Shown here: piece after piece, positions 28,850 through 38,684 of the stretch
Layout: every line of letters starts with the position of its first letter
How positions within the stretch are numbered: position 1 is the stretch's first letter
Made by a program: the position numbers and the translations under genes
The notes under the pieces: generated by a model
Seen by the model: the letters and a program-made list of their open reading frames with translations, nothing else
The model's database searches: none
Told to the model about the DNA's origin: nothing
Assembly (NCBI GenBank): GCA_041530395.1
Contig: CP136945.1
Location: 2,542,001 to 2,606,000 of the forward strand
Reading direction: 5' to 3'
Length of the DNA: 64,000 nt
Source: Thermosynechococcaceae cyanobacterium Okahandja
GTDB taxonomy: Bacteria > Cyanobacteriota > Cyanobacteriia > Thermosynechococcales > Thermosynechococcaceae

Positions 28850-30085
28850 ATGCCGAAAGATCGCCCCCCCTTAGAAGAAATGACGTTGCGGCAGTTGCGG
28901 CGGGTGGCCAGTGAACTGCAAGTGTCCCGCTACAGCCGTATGCGTAAAGATCAACTCCTCGCTGCCATCCGTGAAAAACAGGCAGAAGCCAACGGAACAA
29001 CCACCATTCCGGTACAACCTGTCCCCTCTACATTGGAGTCGCAAGAAAAAGTGGAAGCAGCAAAATTCGATCTCGGTCCCGCGCAAGATGAAGTCGTTCT
29101 CGCCACCGTCGATGAAGGCTTAGGGGATTTGCCCGGTGGCTATGGCGAAAGCCGCATTGTCCTCATGCCCCGGGATCCGCAGTGGGCCTACACCTACTGG
29201 GATGTTCCCAACGAGCACCGCGAGGAACTACGGCGCAAAGGGGGGCAGCAGTTGGCGCTGCGCCTGTACGATGCCACCAACATTAACCTCGATAGTCAAA
29301 TTCCCCACAGTGTTCAGGAGTACCCCTGCGATGAGTTGGCGCGGGAGTGGTACCTGCCGATTCCGGTGAGCGATCGCGACTACGTGGTGGAAATTGGCTA
29401 CCGCTGTCCCGATGGGCGCTGGTTAGTGCTAGCGCGCTCTGCTCCGGTGCACATTCCCCCCACCTATCCCTCCGATTGGGTCTGGGATCAATTTATTACC
29501 GTGGATTGGGAGATGGACTTGCGGGGCAAAACCCTCTTTGATCTGGGGGCACCCTTGGCGGGCACGGCAGAACCCAATCCCATTTACGAGGGCATCTTTG
29601 CCATGGCCGAAGGAGCGGAAGCGCAGCGGGTGGCCGGATCCCTCTTTGGCTCGATGCACCAAGTGCCCGGGTCAATCTCCCAGTTGCCGGAAATGGCCAT
29701 TAGTTCCTACGTGTTTCCCTCGGGCGTGGGTCTGTGGGCGGTGCCAACGGTGTCTGGTCTCACCCTGTCGGGGGTGGGCTTCTCTGCCTCGGCAGCCCCG
29801 ATTCGTCCCCGCAAGTTCTGGTTGGTGGCGGATGCCGAACTCATTGTCTATGGAGCCACCGAGCCGGATGCCACCGTTACCATTGGCGGTCGCCCGATTA
29901 AGCTGAATCCCGATGGCACGTTCCGCTTCCAGATGTCGTTCCAGGATGGGTTAATTGACTTCCCGATCTTGGCGGTGGCGGCGGATGGGGAGCAAAACCG
30001 CGCCATCCACATGAAGTTTACCCGCGAAACCCCTGAGCGCCGCACCAATACGAAGGAGGAAGCGGTGCTGGAGTGGCTGGCCTAG
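28850..30085 (+). CDS. DUF4912 protein with N-terminal Rho-N/SAP-like domain
   Basis: A 411-residue protein typical of cyanobacteria. Residues 8-45 (EEMTLRQLRRVASELQVSRY, then KDQLLAAI) look like a Rho-N or SAP-type nucleic-acid-binding helix pair. Residues about 95-215 match DUF4912, with YGESRIVLMPRDPQWAYTYW as its hallmark and VEIGYRCPDGRWLVLARS. The C-terminal third resembles a bacterial immunoglobulin-like module ending in PDGTFRFQMSFQDG. The function is unknown to me. A clear AGGAGG ribosome-binding site precedes ATG 28850. The 250-base upstream spacer shows no other gene. Confidence 0.82.
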   Translation: MPKDRPPLEEMTLRQLRRVASELQVSRYSRMRKDQLLAAIREKQAEANGTTTIPVQPVPSTLESQEKVEAAKFDLGPAQDEVVLATVDEGLGDLPGGYGESRIVLMPRDPQWAYTYWDVPNEHREELRRKGGQQLALRLYDATNINLDSQIPHSVQEYPCDELAREWYLPIPVSDRDYVVEIGYRCPDGRWLVLARSAPVHIPPTYPSDWVWDQFITVDWEMDLRGKTLFDLGAPLAGTAEPNPIYEGIFAMAEGAEAQRVAGSLFGSMHQVPGSISQLPEMAISSYVFPSGVGLWAVPTVSGLTLSGVGFSASAAPIRPRKFWLVADAELIVYGATEPDATVTIGGRPIKLNPDGTFRFQMSFQDGLIDFPILAVAADGEQNRAIHMKFTRETPERRTNTKEEAVLEWLA

Positions 30086-30102
30086 GTTGCTTCCCTACAT
30101 TT

Positions 30103-30132
30103 CCCTCTCCCACAGCGGGGGAGGGATTTTTT
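30103..30132 (+). terminator. Intrinsic terminator after the DUF4912 gene
   Basis: A nine-pair stem, CCCTCTCCC at 30103-30111 with GGGGGAGGG at 30117-30125 (one G-U pair), has a five-base loop and is followed by ATTTTTT. It lies between convergent genes and ends at the last codon of the minus-strand hydrolase. Confidence 0.85.
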
Positions 30133-31006
30133 ATGCCCGTAAAAAGCCGAGTAGTTCCCGATTGACCAGACCCGGCACTTCCTGCTGTGCCCAGTGGCCA
30201 CACTCGGGCAGCCATTTCAGCCGCCATGGTGCGTGAATCCACTGTTCCATCCCCTCGGCAAGTTTGGGGTGAGCAAGGGGATCGTCAGCGCCCCAGAGGA
30301 CAAGGGTGGGGCTGGCAATGGCTTCTTTATGCTGCTGCAACAACTGCCACCACTGCTGCGGCGAACAAAGGTGACGATAACTCTTCAGAACCGCGGCGAT
30401 CGCCCCCGCTTTTTCGAGTGCCGCCTGATACAGTTGTAGGGTTTCTGCCGAAAATGCCGCTTTACGGATAGAGTAGCGCTGAAACAAATCCTGGAGAAAG
30501 CTCTGTAAATTTTGACCCAGCCAGTATTCCGCCAAACCGGGAATATGACACACCAGCAGCGGCCAGTTGCGCCAAAACTGCTCCAACTGCTGCCACAACT
30601 CTTGACCCGTGCGGTAGGGATGGGGCGTGTTGAGCACTGCCAAGTGCTGTACGAGGTGGGGAAACCGCGCTGCCACATGCCAAGCAATGAGGCCACCGCA
30701 GTCATGACCCACTAGGTGCGCCCGCTCATAACCCAACTCCTGAATCAGCCCCACCACATCTTGGCTGAGGGTTTCCAGATCGTAGCCATGATCAGGCTTC
30801 TCGGAGTCGTTATAGCCCCGCAGATCCGGCACGACCACTTTGAAATGGCGGGCTAAAACTGGAATTTGAAATCGCCACGAGTACCAAAATTCTGGAAAGC
30901 CGTGGAGTAAAATAACGAGATCACCCGTCCCTTGGGTCACGTAGTGCAGACGGACGCGGTTCACGCAGAGGTACTGATGCTGCCAGTTTAAGGACAATTC
31001 GGTCAT
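30131..31006 (-). CDS. Alpha/beta-fold hydrolase, epoxide-hydrolase-like
   Basis: A 291-residue alpha/beta hydrolase. The oxyanion segment HGFPEFWYSWRFQIP, the DLRGYNDSEKP region, and the nucleophile elbow GHDCGG with aspartate as nucleophile point to the epoxide hydrolase / haloalkane dehalogenase group. Acid and histidine would be LWGADDPLA and PECGHWAQQE. An aspartate nucleophile with HGFPE favours epoxide hydrolase; the substrate is unknown. The end of the gene abuts the terminator of the convergent DUF4912 gene. Confidence 0.85.
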   Translation of the reverse strand: MTELSLNWQHQYLCVNRVRLHYVTQGTGDLVILLHGFPEFWYSWRFQIPVLARHFKVVVPDLRGYNDSEKPDHGYDLETLSQDVVGLIQELGYERAHLVGHDCGGLIAWHVAARFPHLVQHLAVLNTPHPYRTGQELWQQLEQFWRNWPLLVCHIPGLAEYWLGQNLQSFLQDLFQRYSIRKAAFSAETLQLYQAALEKAGAIAAVLKSYRHLCSPQQWWQLLQQHKEAIASPTLVLWGADDPLAHPKLAEGMEQWIHAPWRLKWLPECGHWAQQEVPGLVNRELLGFLRA

Positions 31007-31124
31007 GGATGAAGCTGGGGATCAACCCTGAGGCTAGGCTATAGTCTTAAGCTAGCATTATTAGGTTGGCAACTGGCTGAGGCAGTGGACAGCCACGGGG
31101 GTCGGTCTGGCAAGGTTGGAGAGT

Positions 31125-31448
31125 TTAGGCGGTCACGGGGATGCTGTGGCACTCTTTGAGCAGATTTGCCAATTCTTGCAGTTGATTGATGGCTTCTGCG
31201 CCCTCAAGCTTCATGAGTTCGCGATCATCGCGCATTTCCGTCCAAGTAATGCCGTAGTCAGAGACTAAAAAGCGGATTAGGTGGTTGTCGGCCAAGCTCA
31301 CCATGAAGGAGGCACTGTTTAGCTCGCCACCGCAGGTGTAGCAGGAGGCCATGAAGCCACGGTGCTCAAGGGCGATCGCCAGAGCCTGCAAATTCAGCAC
31401 AAGGTCGCGGATGAACTGGCGATGTTGTTCGGCTAAGCGGTAAAACAT
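31125..31448 (-). CDS. DUF1815 protein
   Basis: A 107-residue protein recognised as the cyanobacterial DUF1815 family by its start MFYRLAEQHRQFIRDLVLNL and the central CYTCGGELNSASFM with a CxxC pair. It is soluble, acidic and predicted to be mixed alpha/beta. The function is unknown to me. The upstream region on its coding strand contains a perfect 15-base palindrome at 31505, a possible control site. The 320-base space between this gene and the divergent Nudix gene holds no other supported gene. Confidence 0.82.
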   Translation of the reverse strand: MFYRLAEQHRQFIRDLVLNLQALAIALEHRGFMASCYTCGGELNSASFMVSLADNHLIRFLVSDYGITWTEMRDDRELMKLEGAEAINQLQELANLLKECHSIPVTA

Positions 31449-31504
31449 AACACAACAAACTCCACAAAATGAATAAATCGATACAGCAACCCCCCAAGAA
31501 AATA

Positions 31505-31519
31505 TTAAGACAATCTTAA
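31505..31519. promoter_or_regulatory. Perfect inverted repeat, possible operator
   Basis: TTAAGA-CAA-TCTTAA is a perfect six-base inverted repeat with a three-base centre, about 57 bases upstream of the DUF1815 start in an A+T-rich divergent promoter region. It could bind a dimeric regulator. No match to a known cyanobacterial operator is claimed. Confidence 0.3.
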
Positions 31520-31769
31520 GAGTGTGCCACTGTGTACCAATTTGTAAAATCTTATGCGAGGGATGAGTTAATACAAGAATTGCTATAGGAGGAGGTAAGG
31601 ATACGGCACTAGCGGGTAGGGTGTCTGTGGGCAGCGCATGAGGGTTAAGTTAGGGCTTCAGGGGCAATGGTGAGGGACACTTGTGCTGCCGCTGCATCTC
31701 TAGGGGAGATGTATCTTCCATTTTACTTTACAAACTTTTGCTGTGGGCTAAGGTATTTCTGGATACGCA

Positions 31770-32231
31770 ATGGGGGATTCTATGGCGGCAGGCGCGGTTG
31801 TCCATGTTGCTCTTGCCATTCTTTACCAAGGCGATCGCGTCCTGATGCAGTTGCGGGATGATTGCGCAACGATTCTTTACCCAGGGCACTGGGGGCTATT
31901 TGGCGGTCACCTCGAGGCGGGGGAAACCCCAGTGGCAGGGGTTGTGCGGGAAGTCTATGAAGAAATTGGCTACCGTCTGCCGGAGTTTCACTTTTTTGGC
32001 GAGTACGTTGATGCGCAGGCGCAACGCTCGGTGTTTGTTGCCCCCCTCACCTGTGATCTTGCGGCTCTTGATCTGCGTGAAGGACAGGGCATGGACTTGG
32101 TGCCCTACGAATCGGTGGTGCAGGGGGTTCACTTTGCCACCCTTCTCGGGGAAGCTCGCCCCCTCGGTAGGATTCACCAGCGGATTTTAGGGGATTTTTT
32201 TGCTAGGGGTAACTCACCTGTCTCAACCTAG
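31770..32231 (+). CDS. Nudix hydrolase
   Basis: A 153-residue Nudix protein. The box is seen as GHLEAGETPVAGVVREVYEE, with the REVYEE metal-binding glutamates. It hydrolyses a nucleoside diphosphate derivative; substrate not predictable. The WGLFGGHLE lead-in is common in sugar- or housecleaning-type members. ATG 31770 is the first in frame; ATG 31782 (MAAGAVVHVAL) would also serve. It runs in the same direction as the histidine kinase gene 47 bases downstream. Confidence 0.85.
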   Translation: MGDSMAAGAVVHVALAILYQGDRVLMQLRDDCATILYPGHWGLFGGHLEAGETPVAGVVREVYEEIGYRLPEFHFFGEYVDAQAQRSVFVAPLTCDLAALDLREGQGMDLVPYESVVQGVHFATLLGEARPLGRIHQRILGDFFARGNSPVST

Positions 32232-32278
32232 GATAGAGACATGCTGCACCCCTGAAGTCTTGGAGGGCGATCGCCATC

Positions 32279-35200
32279 GTGGGTCAATTATCTTTTCGCC
32301 ACAAACTCCTACTGTGGACACTCCTACCCATTGTTGTGATTTATACGGGACTATTTTTGTACATTCGCTCCCGTATTATTCGCCGCAGTACTGCTGACTA
32401 CGAGGACTGGCAGCAGAACCTTGTGCTCCTCTATGCCACTCAATTTAACGACAACCTGCGGCAAATGGCAGAACTAGCGAGCACCACCGCCCATGCCCTA
32501 GAAACCTTTCCCGCCACGAGTGAGGCGGAGCTATATCAGTTCCTCGCTAAAAACGTGCAACTCAACCCCCTCACCTACGGGTCGGCCATTGCCTTTCGAC
32601 CCTACGGCTTCTCCCCCCAAAAACGCCTCTTTTGTCCCTACGTATTTAAGCTGGGCAATGAACTGCGGCAAGTAGATACCGGCCAAGTCTATGACTACAC
32701 CGATCCCCAATGGGAGTGGTATAGCGAAGCCGTGCGCACGGGCGTTGCCCGCTGGAGCGAACCCTACTTTGATGAAGGGGCAGGGGATGCCCTCATGGTT
32801 ACCTTCTCCGCCCCCTTTCGCCGCGATGGTCAAATTCGCGGTGTGGCCACGGTGGATGTTGCCCTCACAACCCTTGAAGAGCAGATCAACATTGAGGGGC
32901 TGCGGGAGGCTCAGTTTTTTGTGCTTGATCACCTCGGTCGGGTCATTTTCCATGGGGATCAAGCCTACATTGGTCAATCGATCTTTAAGGTGGCTGGCGC
33001 CCAAGATCGCTCAGACCTCAAGGAATTGGGTCAGGCCATGATTGCCGGTGAAACCGGACACCGCTGGCTAACGGACTGGAACTCGTCCCAAAAGCAATGG
33101 GTGTTTTACGCCCCCATTGATCAATCCCGGTGGAGCTTGGCCATTCGTCTGAATGAGGCGGACTTTCTGGCCTTTGTGAACGAGGAAACGCGCTTTGGCC
33201 TGATTATTCTAATGATTTCCTTTGGTCTGATTAGCATTGTCACTTGGTTGGTGACCGGTTATATGGTGCAGCCCATCCAGAAGCTCGACCTTGCCGCCCA
33301 GAAAATTACCGCGGGTAACTTAGATATTCGCGGTGTTGTGGATACCCAAGGCAGGGATGAAATCGGCAACTTGGGGCGCACGTTTGTGGCCATGGCCGGT
33401 CAACTACAGGAAAGTTTTAGCCAACTCCGCCGCTTTAACCAGCGCCTTGAAGAGGAGGTGGCGCGGCGCACCGCCGAACTGGCCAGCGCAAATGCCCAAC
33501 TCCTGAAAAAAGAGAAAATTTTGTACACCCACAACGAAGCTCTGGTGCAGTTGAGCCAGTCCCCCCACGTGCAGCAGGGGAACTTTCGCCAAGCGCTCCA
33601 GGACATTATCCGGGCAACGGCCACCACCCTCAAGGTGCAGCGGGTCACCGCATGGCAGTTGCAGGGGGATCACCTCCTCTGTGTGGCTCAGTACGATGCA
33701 ACGGCGACCAACGACAGCCCCCCTCCTGCCCTGAGCCCGCCCACCTATCCCGAGTACCTCAAGCTATTGCACAAGGGGGAACCCCTGGTGGTGGATGATG
33801 TATTGGCGGATCCCCGTACCCATGAACTGCGGGACTATGCCCTGACCTATGGGGTGCGATCCCTAATTGATGCGCCAATTATCTTTAACGGTCAATTGCT
33901 GGGGATTCTCTGCGTGGAGCAGGTGGGGGAACCGCGGCTGTGGCTGGTGGAGGAACGCAGTTTTGTCTCGAATGTGGCGGATATTGTCACCATTAGCCTT
34001 GCGGCCTATCAGCGGCGACGGGCGGAACAGGAACTGATTAAAGCGAAGGACGCGGCGGAGGCCGCCAACAAAGCCAAAAGTGTTTTCTTAGCGAACATGA
34101 GCCATGAACTACGCACGCCCCTGAATGCCATTCTCGGCTTTAGTCAACTTCTTTTGGGCGATCGCTCCTTGGGGGCGCAGCACCGCAAAACCCTTGAAAC
34201 CATTAACCGCAGTGGTGAGCACCTGCTGGGTCTCATTAACGATGTGCTGGACATGGCCAAAATTGAAGCGGGGCGGATTACGCTGCAGGAAACCACTTTT
34301 GATCTGCGACGGATGCTGGAGACACTCCACAGTATGTTGAAGGTGCGAGCCGACGCCAAGGGGCTGCGCCTGCTCTTTGATGTGCCAGCGGATCTGCCCT
34401 TAGCGGTCAAGACCGATGAACTGAAACTGCGGCAGGTGTTGGTGAACCTCCTCAGCAATGCCATTAAGTTTACGAAGGAGGGCGGGGTGGCGCTCAAAGT
34501 GAACTATACCCCGGGCACTCCCGCTCGCTTAGCCTTTGAGGTGAGTGATACCGGCATTGGCATGAGCGCTGCTGAGTTGGGGCAACTGTTTCAGCCCTTT
34601 GTCCAAACCGACAGCAGTAAGAAGGTGAGTGAGGGCACGGGCCTAGGGTTGGCCATTAGCCGCCAATTTGTGCAACTGATGGGGGGGGATATTCATGTGC
34701 GCAGCGAAAAGGGGCAAGGCAGCCACTTTACCTTTGAGATTAGCGTCGGCTTAGGGGATAGGGCCGATTTAGAGGAGGACACGCCCCGCACCATCTTGGG
34801 TTTGGCGGATCCGACGGCGGAGGTGCGCATTTTGGTGGTGGACGATGTGGCCGAAAATCGGCAGTTACTGGTGCAGTTATTGCAACCCTTGGGCTTTCAG
34901 TGCCGCGAAGCGGAAAATGGTCAGGTGGCAATTGAGCAGTGGCAGGCGTGGCAGCCCCATGCCATTCTCATGGATATTCGGATGCCGGTGCTCGACGGCA
35001 AAGAGGCCACCCGCCTAATTAAAGCGCAGGGGGGCGATCGCGCTCCTAAGATTTTGGCTGTGACCGCCAGTAGCTTTGAGCAAGACAAGCAAGAACTGCT
35101 GCGCATTGGCTGCGATGACTACATTGCCAAGCCCTTCCGCGCCCAAACCATTCTTGAGCGACTTGCCCATCACCTGAATCTGGACTATCGCTATGACACC

Positions 35201-35440
35201 ACGGCAACTCCTGCGGCACCGACAGCACCCCGAACAGTCACCCTTGAACCTGCGGCCCTCATGGTCATGCCCCGCCCGTGGATTGCCGAACTGCAAGAGG
35301 CCGCCAAAAAACTCAACAGTAAGCGCATTCAGGAACTGATTGCCGAGATTCCGCCGGACGAGGCCGTATTGATCGAGGGACTACAGCAACTGGTGAAAGG
35401 GTTCCGCTTTGATAAGATTGTTGAGCTAACCTTGGCGTAA
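32279..35440 (+). CDS. Hybrid sensor histidine kinase (Cache-HAMP-GAF-HisKA-HATPase-REC)
   Basis: A 1053-residue membrane sensor. TM1 is at about residues 9-28, a periplasmic Cache-like domain extends to about 300 ([22 protein letters not shown]), TM2 at about 304-328, then HAMP ([12 protein letters not shown]), a coiled coil, and a GAF domain near 420-580. The HisKA box [19 protein letters not shown] has His609; the kinase domain shows [16 protein letters not shown] and GTGLGLAIS. The receiver domain [14 protein letters not shown] has the phosphoacceptor Asp899 in MDIRMP. The start is GTG. The stop overlaps ureE by one base, an odd pairing of a sensor with a urease accessory gene. Confidence 0.93.
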   Translation: MGQLSFRHKLLLWTLLPIVVIYTGLFLYIRSRIIRRSTADYEDWQQNLVLLYATQFNDNLRQMAELASTTAHALETFPATSEAELYQFLAKNVQLNPLTYGSAIAFRPYGFSPQKRLFCPYVFKLGNELRQVDTGQVYDYTDPQWEWYSEAVRTGVARWSEPYFDEGAGDALMVTFSAPFRRDGQIRGVATVDVALTTLEEQINIEGLREAQFFVLDHLGRVIFHGDQAYIGQSIFKVAGAQDRSDLKELGQAMIAGETGHRWLTDWNSSQKQWVFYAPIDQSRWSLAIRLNEADFLAFVNEETRFGLIILMISFGLISIVTWLVTGYMVQPIQKLDLAAQKITAGNLDIRGVVDTQGRDEIGNLGRTFVAMAGQLQESFSQLRRFNQRLEEEVARRTAELASANAQLLKKEKILYTHNEALVQLSQSPHVQQGNFRQALQDIIRATATTLKVQRVTAWQLQGDHLLCVAQYDATATNDSPPPALSPPTYPEYLKLLHKGEPLVVDDVLADPRTHELRDYALTYGVRSLIDAPIIFNGQLLGILCVEQVGEPRLWLVEERSFVSNVADIVTISLAAYQRRRAEQELIKAKDAAEAANKAKSVFLANMSHELRTPLNAILGFSQLLLGDRSLGAQHRKTLETINRSGEHLLGLINDVLDMAKIEAGRITLQETTFDLRRMLETLHSMLKVRADAKGLRLLFDVPADLPLAVKTDELKLRQVLVNLLSNAIKFTKEGGVALKVNYTPGTPARLAFEVSDTGIGMSAAELGQLFQPFVQTDSSKKVSEGTGLGLAISRQFVQLMGGDIHVRSEKGQGSHFTFEISVGLGDRADLEEDTPRTILGLADPTAEVRILVVDDVAENRQLLVQLLQPLGFQCREAENGQVAIEQWQAWQPHAILMDIRMPVLDGKEATRLIKAQGGDRAPKILAVTASSFEQDKQELLRIGCDDYIAKPFRAQTILERLAHHLNLDYRYDTTATPAAPTAPRTVTLEPAALMVMPRPWIAELQEAAKKLNSKRIQELIAEIPPDEAVLIEGLQQLVKGFRFDKIVELTLA

Positions 35441-35880
35441 TGATCACGCTGACCCAACGCTGTCCTGAACCACCAGCAACGGCTCGCTGCCTCCACCTTG
35501 CCCTGACCGCAGCAGAACGCTGCCGTAGTCGTTTGCACTGCCATAGTGAGGAGGGGGACACCTTGTACCTAAAGCTATCGCGGGGCACCATCCTCCAACC
35601 GGGAGAGTTCCTCGCCACGGCGGATGGCACGGTGACGGTGCAAATTCAGGCCAAGCCGGAACCTACCCTACGGGTGGAGGCCGCCGATCGGCTGTCCCTG
35701 TTGCAGGCGGCCTATCACTTGGGGAATCGCCATGTGCCCCTCGAGATCCATGCCAGTTATCTGCGCTTGACAGCAGATCCAGTACTGCAAACCTTACTAG
35801 AACAGCGGGGCTTAGCGGTCACGTTTGAGGTCACGGCCTTCTGTCCTGAAGCGGGGGCGTACCCTTCCCATGCTCACTGA
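35440..35880 (+). CDS. ureE: Urease accessory protein UreE
   Basis: UreE is the nickel carrier that delivers metal to apo-urease. The 146-residue protein shows RCLHLALTAAERCRSRLHC, the LLQAAYHLGNRHVPLEI segment and a C-terminal metal-site histidine near the end (YPSHAH). The expected conserved HLGNRH motif is present. Length is normal; the histidine-rich tail of some relatives is short here. It starts on the stop of the histidine kinase (TAATG) and overlaps ureF by 11 bases, so the three are likely cotranscribed. Confidence 0.92.
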   Translation: MITLTQRCPEPPATARCLHLALTAAERCRSRLHCHSEEGDTLYLKLSRGTILQPGEFLATADGTVTVQIQAKPEPTLRVEAADRLSLLQAAYHLGNRHVPLEIHASYLRLTADPVLQTLLEQRGLAVTFEVTAFCPEAGAYPSHAH

Positions 35881-36553
35881 TACGACCCTGTTAACCCTGT
35901 TGCAGTGGGTGAGTCCGGCACTGCCCATTGGCGGCTTTAACTATTCGGAGGGCATTGAAACCCTTGTGGCGCAGCAACACCTGACCACGGCAGCAGCGCT
36001 CGAGGACTGGCTGACCTTTGAATTACGCCATGGTAGCGCCCAGTTGGAGGCGGCGGTCATGGTGAGAGCCTATCGCGCTGTTGAGAGGGGCGATCTGGAC
36101 AGGTTACGCTACTGGAATAGCTGGTTGTCGGCGGCACGGGAAACGGAGGAGTTACGGGCGCAAAACTGGCAGATGGGAACCGCCTTGATGACGCTGGTGC
36201 AAACCCTTGAGGGCGATCGCCTCCCCTTGGAACTACAAGCGGCCCATCCCTACCCGTGGAATACCAGTGTGGCCTTTAGTGTGGCGGCGGCCATCGCCCC
36301 TATTCCGCTAGAAATTGCCGTTTTGGGCTATCTCCAGAGTTGGCTGAGCACCCTAATTAGCGCAGCGGTGAAGCTGGTGCCCTTGGGACAGACCGCTGGC
36401 CAAGTTGTCCTGCGTCAGTTACGACCCCACGTCAGTGCGGCGGTGCAGCAGAGTCTTGATCGGGCGGATGCTGACCTCGAGAGTTGTACCTTGGGGTTGG
36501 CCTTGGCCAGTATGCAGCACGAAACTCAGTACTCACGCCTCTTTCGCAGTTAG
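35870..36553 (+). CDS. ureF: Urease accessory protein UreF
   Basis: UreF acts with UreD and UreG in assembling the urease nickel centre. The product, 227 residues from ATG 35870, has the family pattern LQWVSPALPIGGFNYSEGIE at the N-terminus and NTSVAFSVAAA and KLVPLGQTAGQ in the C-terminal half. The overlap with ureE supports the internal start; the upstream part of the open frame reads out of ureE. The stop overlaps the convergent DUF4359 gene. ureG, ureD, ureA and ureC are not in the window, while ureB lies 11 kb away. Confidence 0.93.
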   Translation: MLTDTTLLTLLQWVSPALPIGGFNYSEGIETLVAQQHLTTAAALEDWLTFELRHGSAQLEAAVMVRAYRAVERGDLDRLRYWNSWLSAARETEELRAQNWQMGTALMTLVQTLEGDRLPLELQAAHPYPWNTSVAFSVAAAIAPIPLEIAVLGYLQSWLSTLISAAVKLVPLGQTAGQVVLRQLRPHVSAAVQQSLDRADADLESCTLGLALASMQHETQYSRLFRS

Positions 36554-36921
36554 CTGAGGGGCAGGGGCACAATTTGGCCGAATATACCGAGGCTCCACAG
36601 CGGTTGAATCGGGAACTCGGTGACAAAGAGGGTGGCTACGCCAAGGTTATAGGTGCGGGTATGGTAGGCAATGTAGCGTTCAATATCCTCTGCCTCACCC
36701 ATTTCTAGGTCTTGGCAGGCCTCCATCACAAGGGGAGCCATTGTGGTTTGCTCTAGGAGTTGCGGGCACACCTGAGTCAGTAAAAAGCCGTTAATTTCTG
36801 TTGCTGCCTGCGCCTGATAATCGGCTGGGGTGGGGTTGGTGAGTGCGGCGGCTACGGCAGTGAGGGTAACAACGCCCCCTGCGACCAGCCACGGGCGATA
36901 GGATCCGAAGGGCAAAACCAT
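36550..36921 (-). CDS. DUF4359 protein, one N-terminal membrane anchor
   Basis: A 123-residue protein from ATG 36921, with one hydrophobic segment (WLVAGGVVTLTAVAAALT) followed by NPTPADYQAQAATEINGFLL, the pattern of the cyanobacterial DUF4359 family as I recall. The rest should lie outside the cytoplasm. Function unknown. An ATG at 36939 is possible. Its stop overlaps the ureF stop by two to three bases; the promoter region is shared divergently with tRNA-His. Confidence 0.75.
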   Translation of the reverse strand: MVLPFGSYRPWLVAGGVVTLTAVAAALTNPTPADYQAQAATEINGFLLTQVCPQLLEQTTMAPLVMEACQDLEMGEAEDIERYIAYHTRTYNLGVATLFVTEFPIQPLWSLGIFGQIVPLPLS

Positions 36922-36941
36922 GGAGAAATGTAAAACCAAAA

Positions 36942-36950
36942 TGTTATACT
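36942..36950 (+). promoter_or_regulatory. Extended -10 promoter element for tRNA-His
   Basis: TGTTATACT (TG-n-TATACT) lies 22 bases before the tRNA 5' end, the right distance for transcription to start a few bases upstream of it. No convincing -35 box is seen, as is common with an extended -10. Confidence 0.5.
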
Positions 36951-36972
36951 AAAAAACTAGCTTAAGAAGCAC

Positions 36973-37046
36973 GGCGAGCGTAGCCAAGTGGTTAAGGCAG
37001 TGGATTGTGGTTCCACCATTCGTGGGTTCGAATCCCATCGTTCGCC
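36973..37046 (+). tRNA. trnH: tRNA-His (anticodon GTG)
   Basis: A full cloverleaf can be drawn by eye. The acceptor stem includes the extra G(-1) at 36973 paired with C at 37046, a feature of histidine tRNAs. The anticodon stem GTGGA/TCCAC (37000-37004, 37012-37016) encloses TTGTGGT with anticodon GTG at 37007-37009. The T-arm shows GTGGG-TTCGAAT-CCCAT. The CCA end is not encoded. The following gene begins 24 bases downstream. Confidence 0.96.
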
Positions 37047-37070
37047 CTTTTTCCTGCGTGTTGGGTGCTG

Positions 37071-38684
37071 ATGGTTCAGTGTCGTTGGCGGCGACTACTT
37101 TGGGCGGGTCTGGCGCTGTTGCTGGCTGTGGTTTTAGGGGCTTGTGGCGGCGATCGCCTCACTACAGGTGCCACACCGGACACGATTGTCATTGGTACAA
37201 CGGCGCGGCTGCGTACCCTCGACCCCGCCGATGCCTACGAAACCCTCGCGGGGTTACTGCTCTACAACATGGGCGATCGCCTCTACACCTATGCGCCCAA
37301 CAGCCATGAGCTAGTGCCGCAACTGGCCACGGCCTTACCAGAGGTGAGTGATGATGGCCTGACGTACCGGATTCCGCTGCGGCGGGGGGTACGCTTCCAC
37401 GATGGGACTGAATTTAATGCGGCTGCCATGGCCTTTTCCCTACAACGGTTTATCGAGAGTGGCGGCCAACCCTCTTCGCTGCTGGCCGGTCGTGTGGCCG
37501 CCATTAAGGTGATAGGGGACGATCTGCTGGAAATTCACCTCAAGGAACCCTTTGTGGCCTTGCCCCACCTCTTGGCCTTTAGCGGTCTGTGTGCCATTTC
37601 GCCAAGGGCCTATGCCGCCGCAGGCAATCGCTTTCTGCCCACCCAGTTTGTGGGGACAGGCCCTTACCGCTTGGCCGCCTACGGTACCGATGGGGTACGC
37701 CTTGAGCCGTTTAAGGCCTATTGGGGTGGTGCCCCCCGCAATCAGGGCATTCGCCTACAGGTTTTCTCTAGTAGTGCCAATCTTTACAATGCCTTTCGCA
37801 CCGGTAGTGTCGATGTGGCCGCTGGTGCCCTAGATCCCAACCAGATCCGTGCCCTCAAGGAACAGGCGAACCGCCACCACTGGCAGGCGATCGCGGGCGC
37901 GGGGAATGCCATTACGGTGCTGAGCCTCAACCTGCGGCAGCCCCCGTGGGATCAGTTGGCGGCACGTCAGTTATTGGCGGCCAGCATCAACCGTCAGCGA
38001 CTGCAAGAGCGGGTCTTTTTGGGGGCGGTGGATCCGCTGTATTCCCTTGTGCCCAGCTTATTTCCCGTCAGTGAGCCTGTGTTTCGCGACTTCTATGGGG
38101 AGGGTCAGCCGTCAACCATTGCCCGGTGGCTGGCGGCAACCCCCTTTACGGCGGCAAGCCCCCTAGTGGTGAATTTGTGGTATCGCGCCAACATTCCCAG
38201 CAATGTTTTGGCCGCCACCGTCCTCAAGGCCTCCTTAGAACGCGACCTCGGCGATCGCGTGCGGGTGCAGCTTGACAGTGCCGACTCCGCCACCATCTAC
38301 CGCAATCTAGATACGGGTGCCTATCCCATCGTCCTGCTGGACTGGTATGGTGATTTCTATGATCCCGATAACTACCTAGAACCCTTCCTAAGCTGCGATC
38401 GCGGCTCACCAACCGCGGGGTGCGACAGCGGTGCCAGTGCCGCGTGGGGGTCCTTCTTTTACAGTCCCGCCGCCAATGCCCTGATTGCCGCCAGTCGTCG
38501 CCAAGGGAATCCGCAGCAGCGGGATGAGTTACTGCGCCAACTCCAAGTGCTCAATGCCGAGGCGGTGGCCTTTATTCCCCTTTGGCAGAGTCAGACGACC
38601 CTCTTTGTGCAGCCGACTATTCGTGGCCTAGCGTTGGATGTGAATCAATACTTCGCCTTTGCGGCGCTACAAAAAAGCCCATGA
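37071..38684 (+). CDS. ABC transporter substrate-binding lipoprotein, family 5 (peptide/nickel type)
   Basis: A 537-residue solute-binding protein. The N-terminus MVQCRWRRLLWAGLALLLA leads to the lipobox LGAC, with Cys28 the expected lipidated residue. The mature part shows TARLRTLDPADAYE, RGVRFHDGTEFNA and VGTGPYRLAAY, all typical of the SBP_bac_5 family (oligopeptide, dipeptide or nickel). ATG 37071 is chosen because the upstream part of the frame lies in tRNA-His. Its permease and ATPase genes are not adjacent. The stop overlaps tlyA by four bases (ATGA). Confidence 0.88.
   Translation: MVQCRWRRLLWAGLALLLAVVLGACGGDRLTTGATPDTIVIGTTARLRTLDPADAYETLAGLLLYNMGDRLYTYAPNSHELVPQLATALPEVSDDGLTYRIPLRRGVRFHDGTEFNAAAMAFSLQRFIESGGQPSSLLAGRVAAIKVIGDDLLEIHLKEPFVALPHLLAFSGLCAISPRAYAAAGNRFLPTQFVGTGPYRLAAYGTDGVRLEPFKAYWGGAPRNQGIRLQVFSSSANLYNAFRTGSVDVAAGALDPNQIRALKEQANRHHWQAIAGAGNAITVLSLNLRQPPWDQLAARQLLAASINRQRLQERVFLGAVDPLYSLVPSLFPVSEPVFRDFYGEGQPSTIARWLAATPFTAASPLVVNLWYRANIPSNVLAATVLKASLERDLGDRVRVQLDSADSATIYRNLDTGAYPIVLLDWYGDFYDPDNYLEPFLSCDRGSPTAGCDSGASAAWGSFFYSPAANALIAASRRQGNPQQRDELLRQLQVLNAEAVAFIPLWQSQTTLFVQPTIRGLALDVNQYFAFAALQKSP

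Noticed and set aside
37005-37070. Start of the solute-binding protein inside tRNA-His
   Set aside because: The frame runs through the tRNA gene; the signal peptide begins at ATG 37071.
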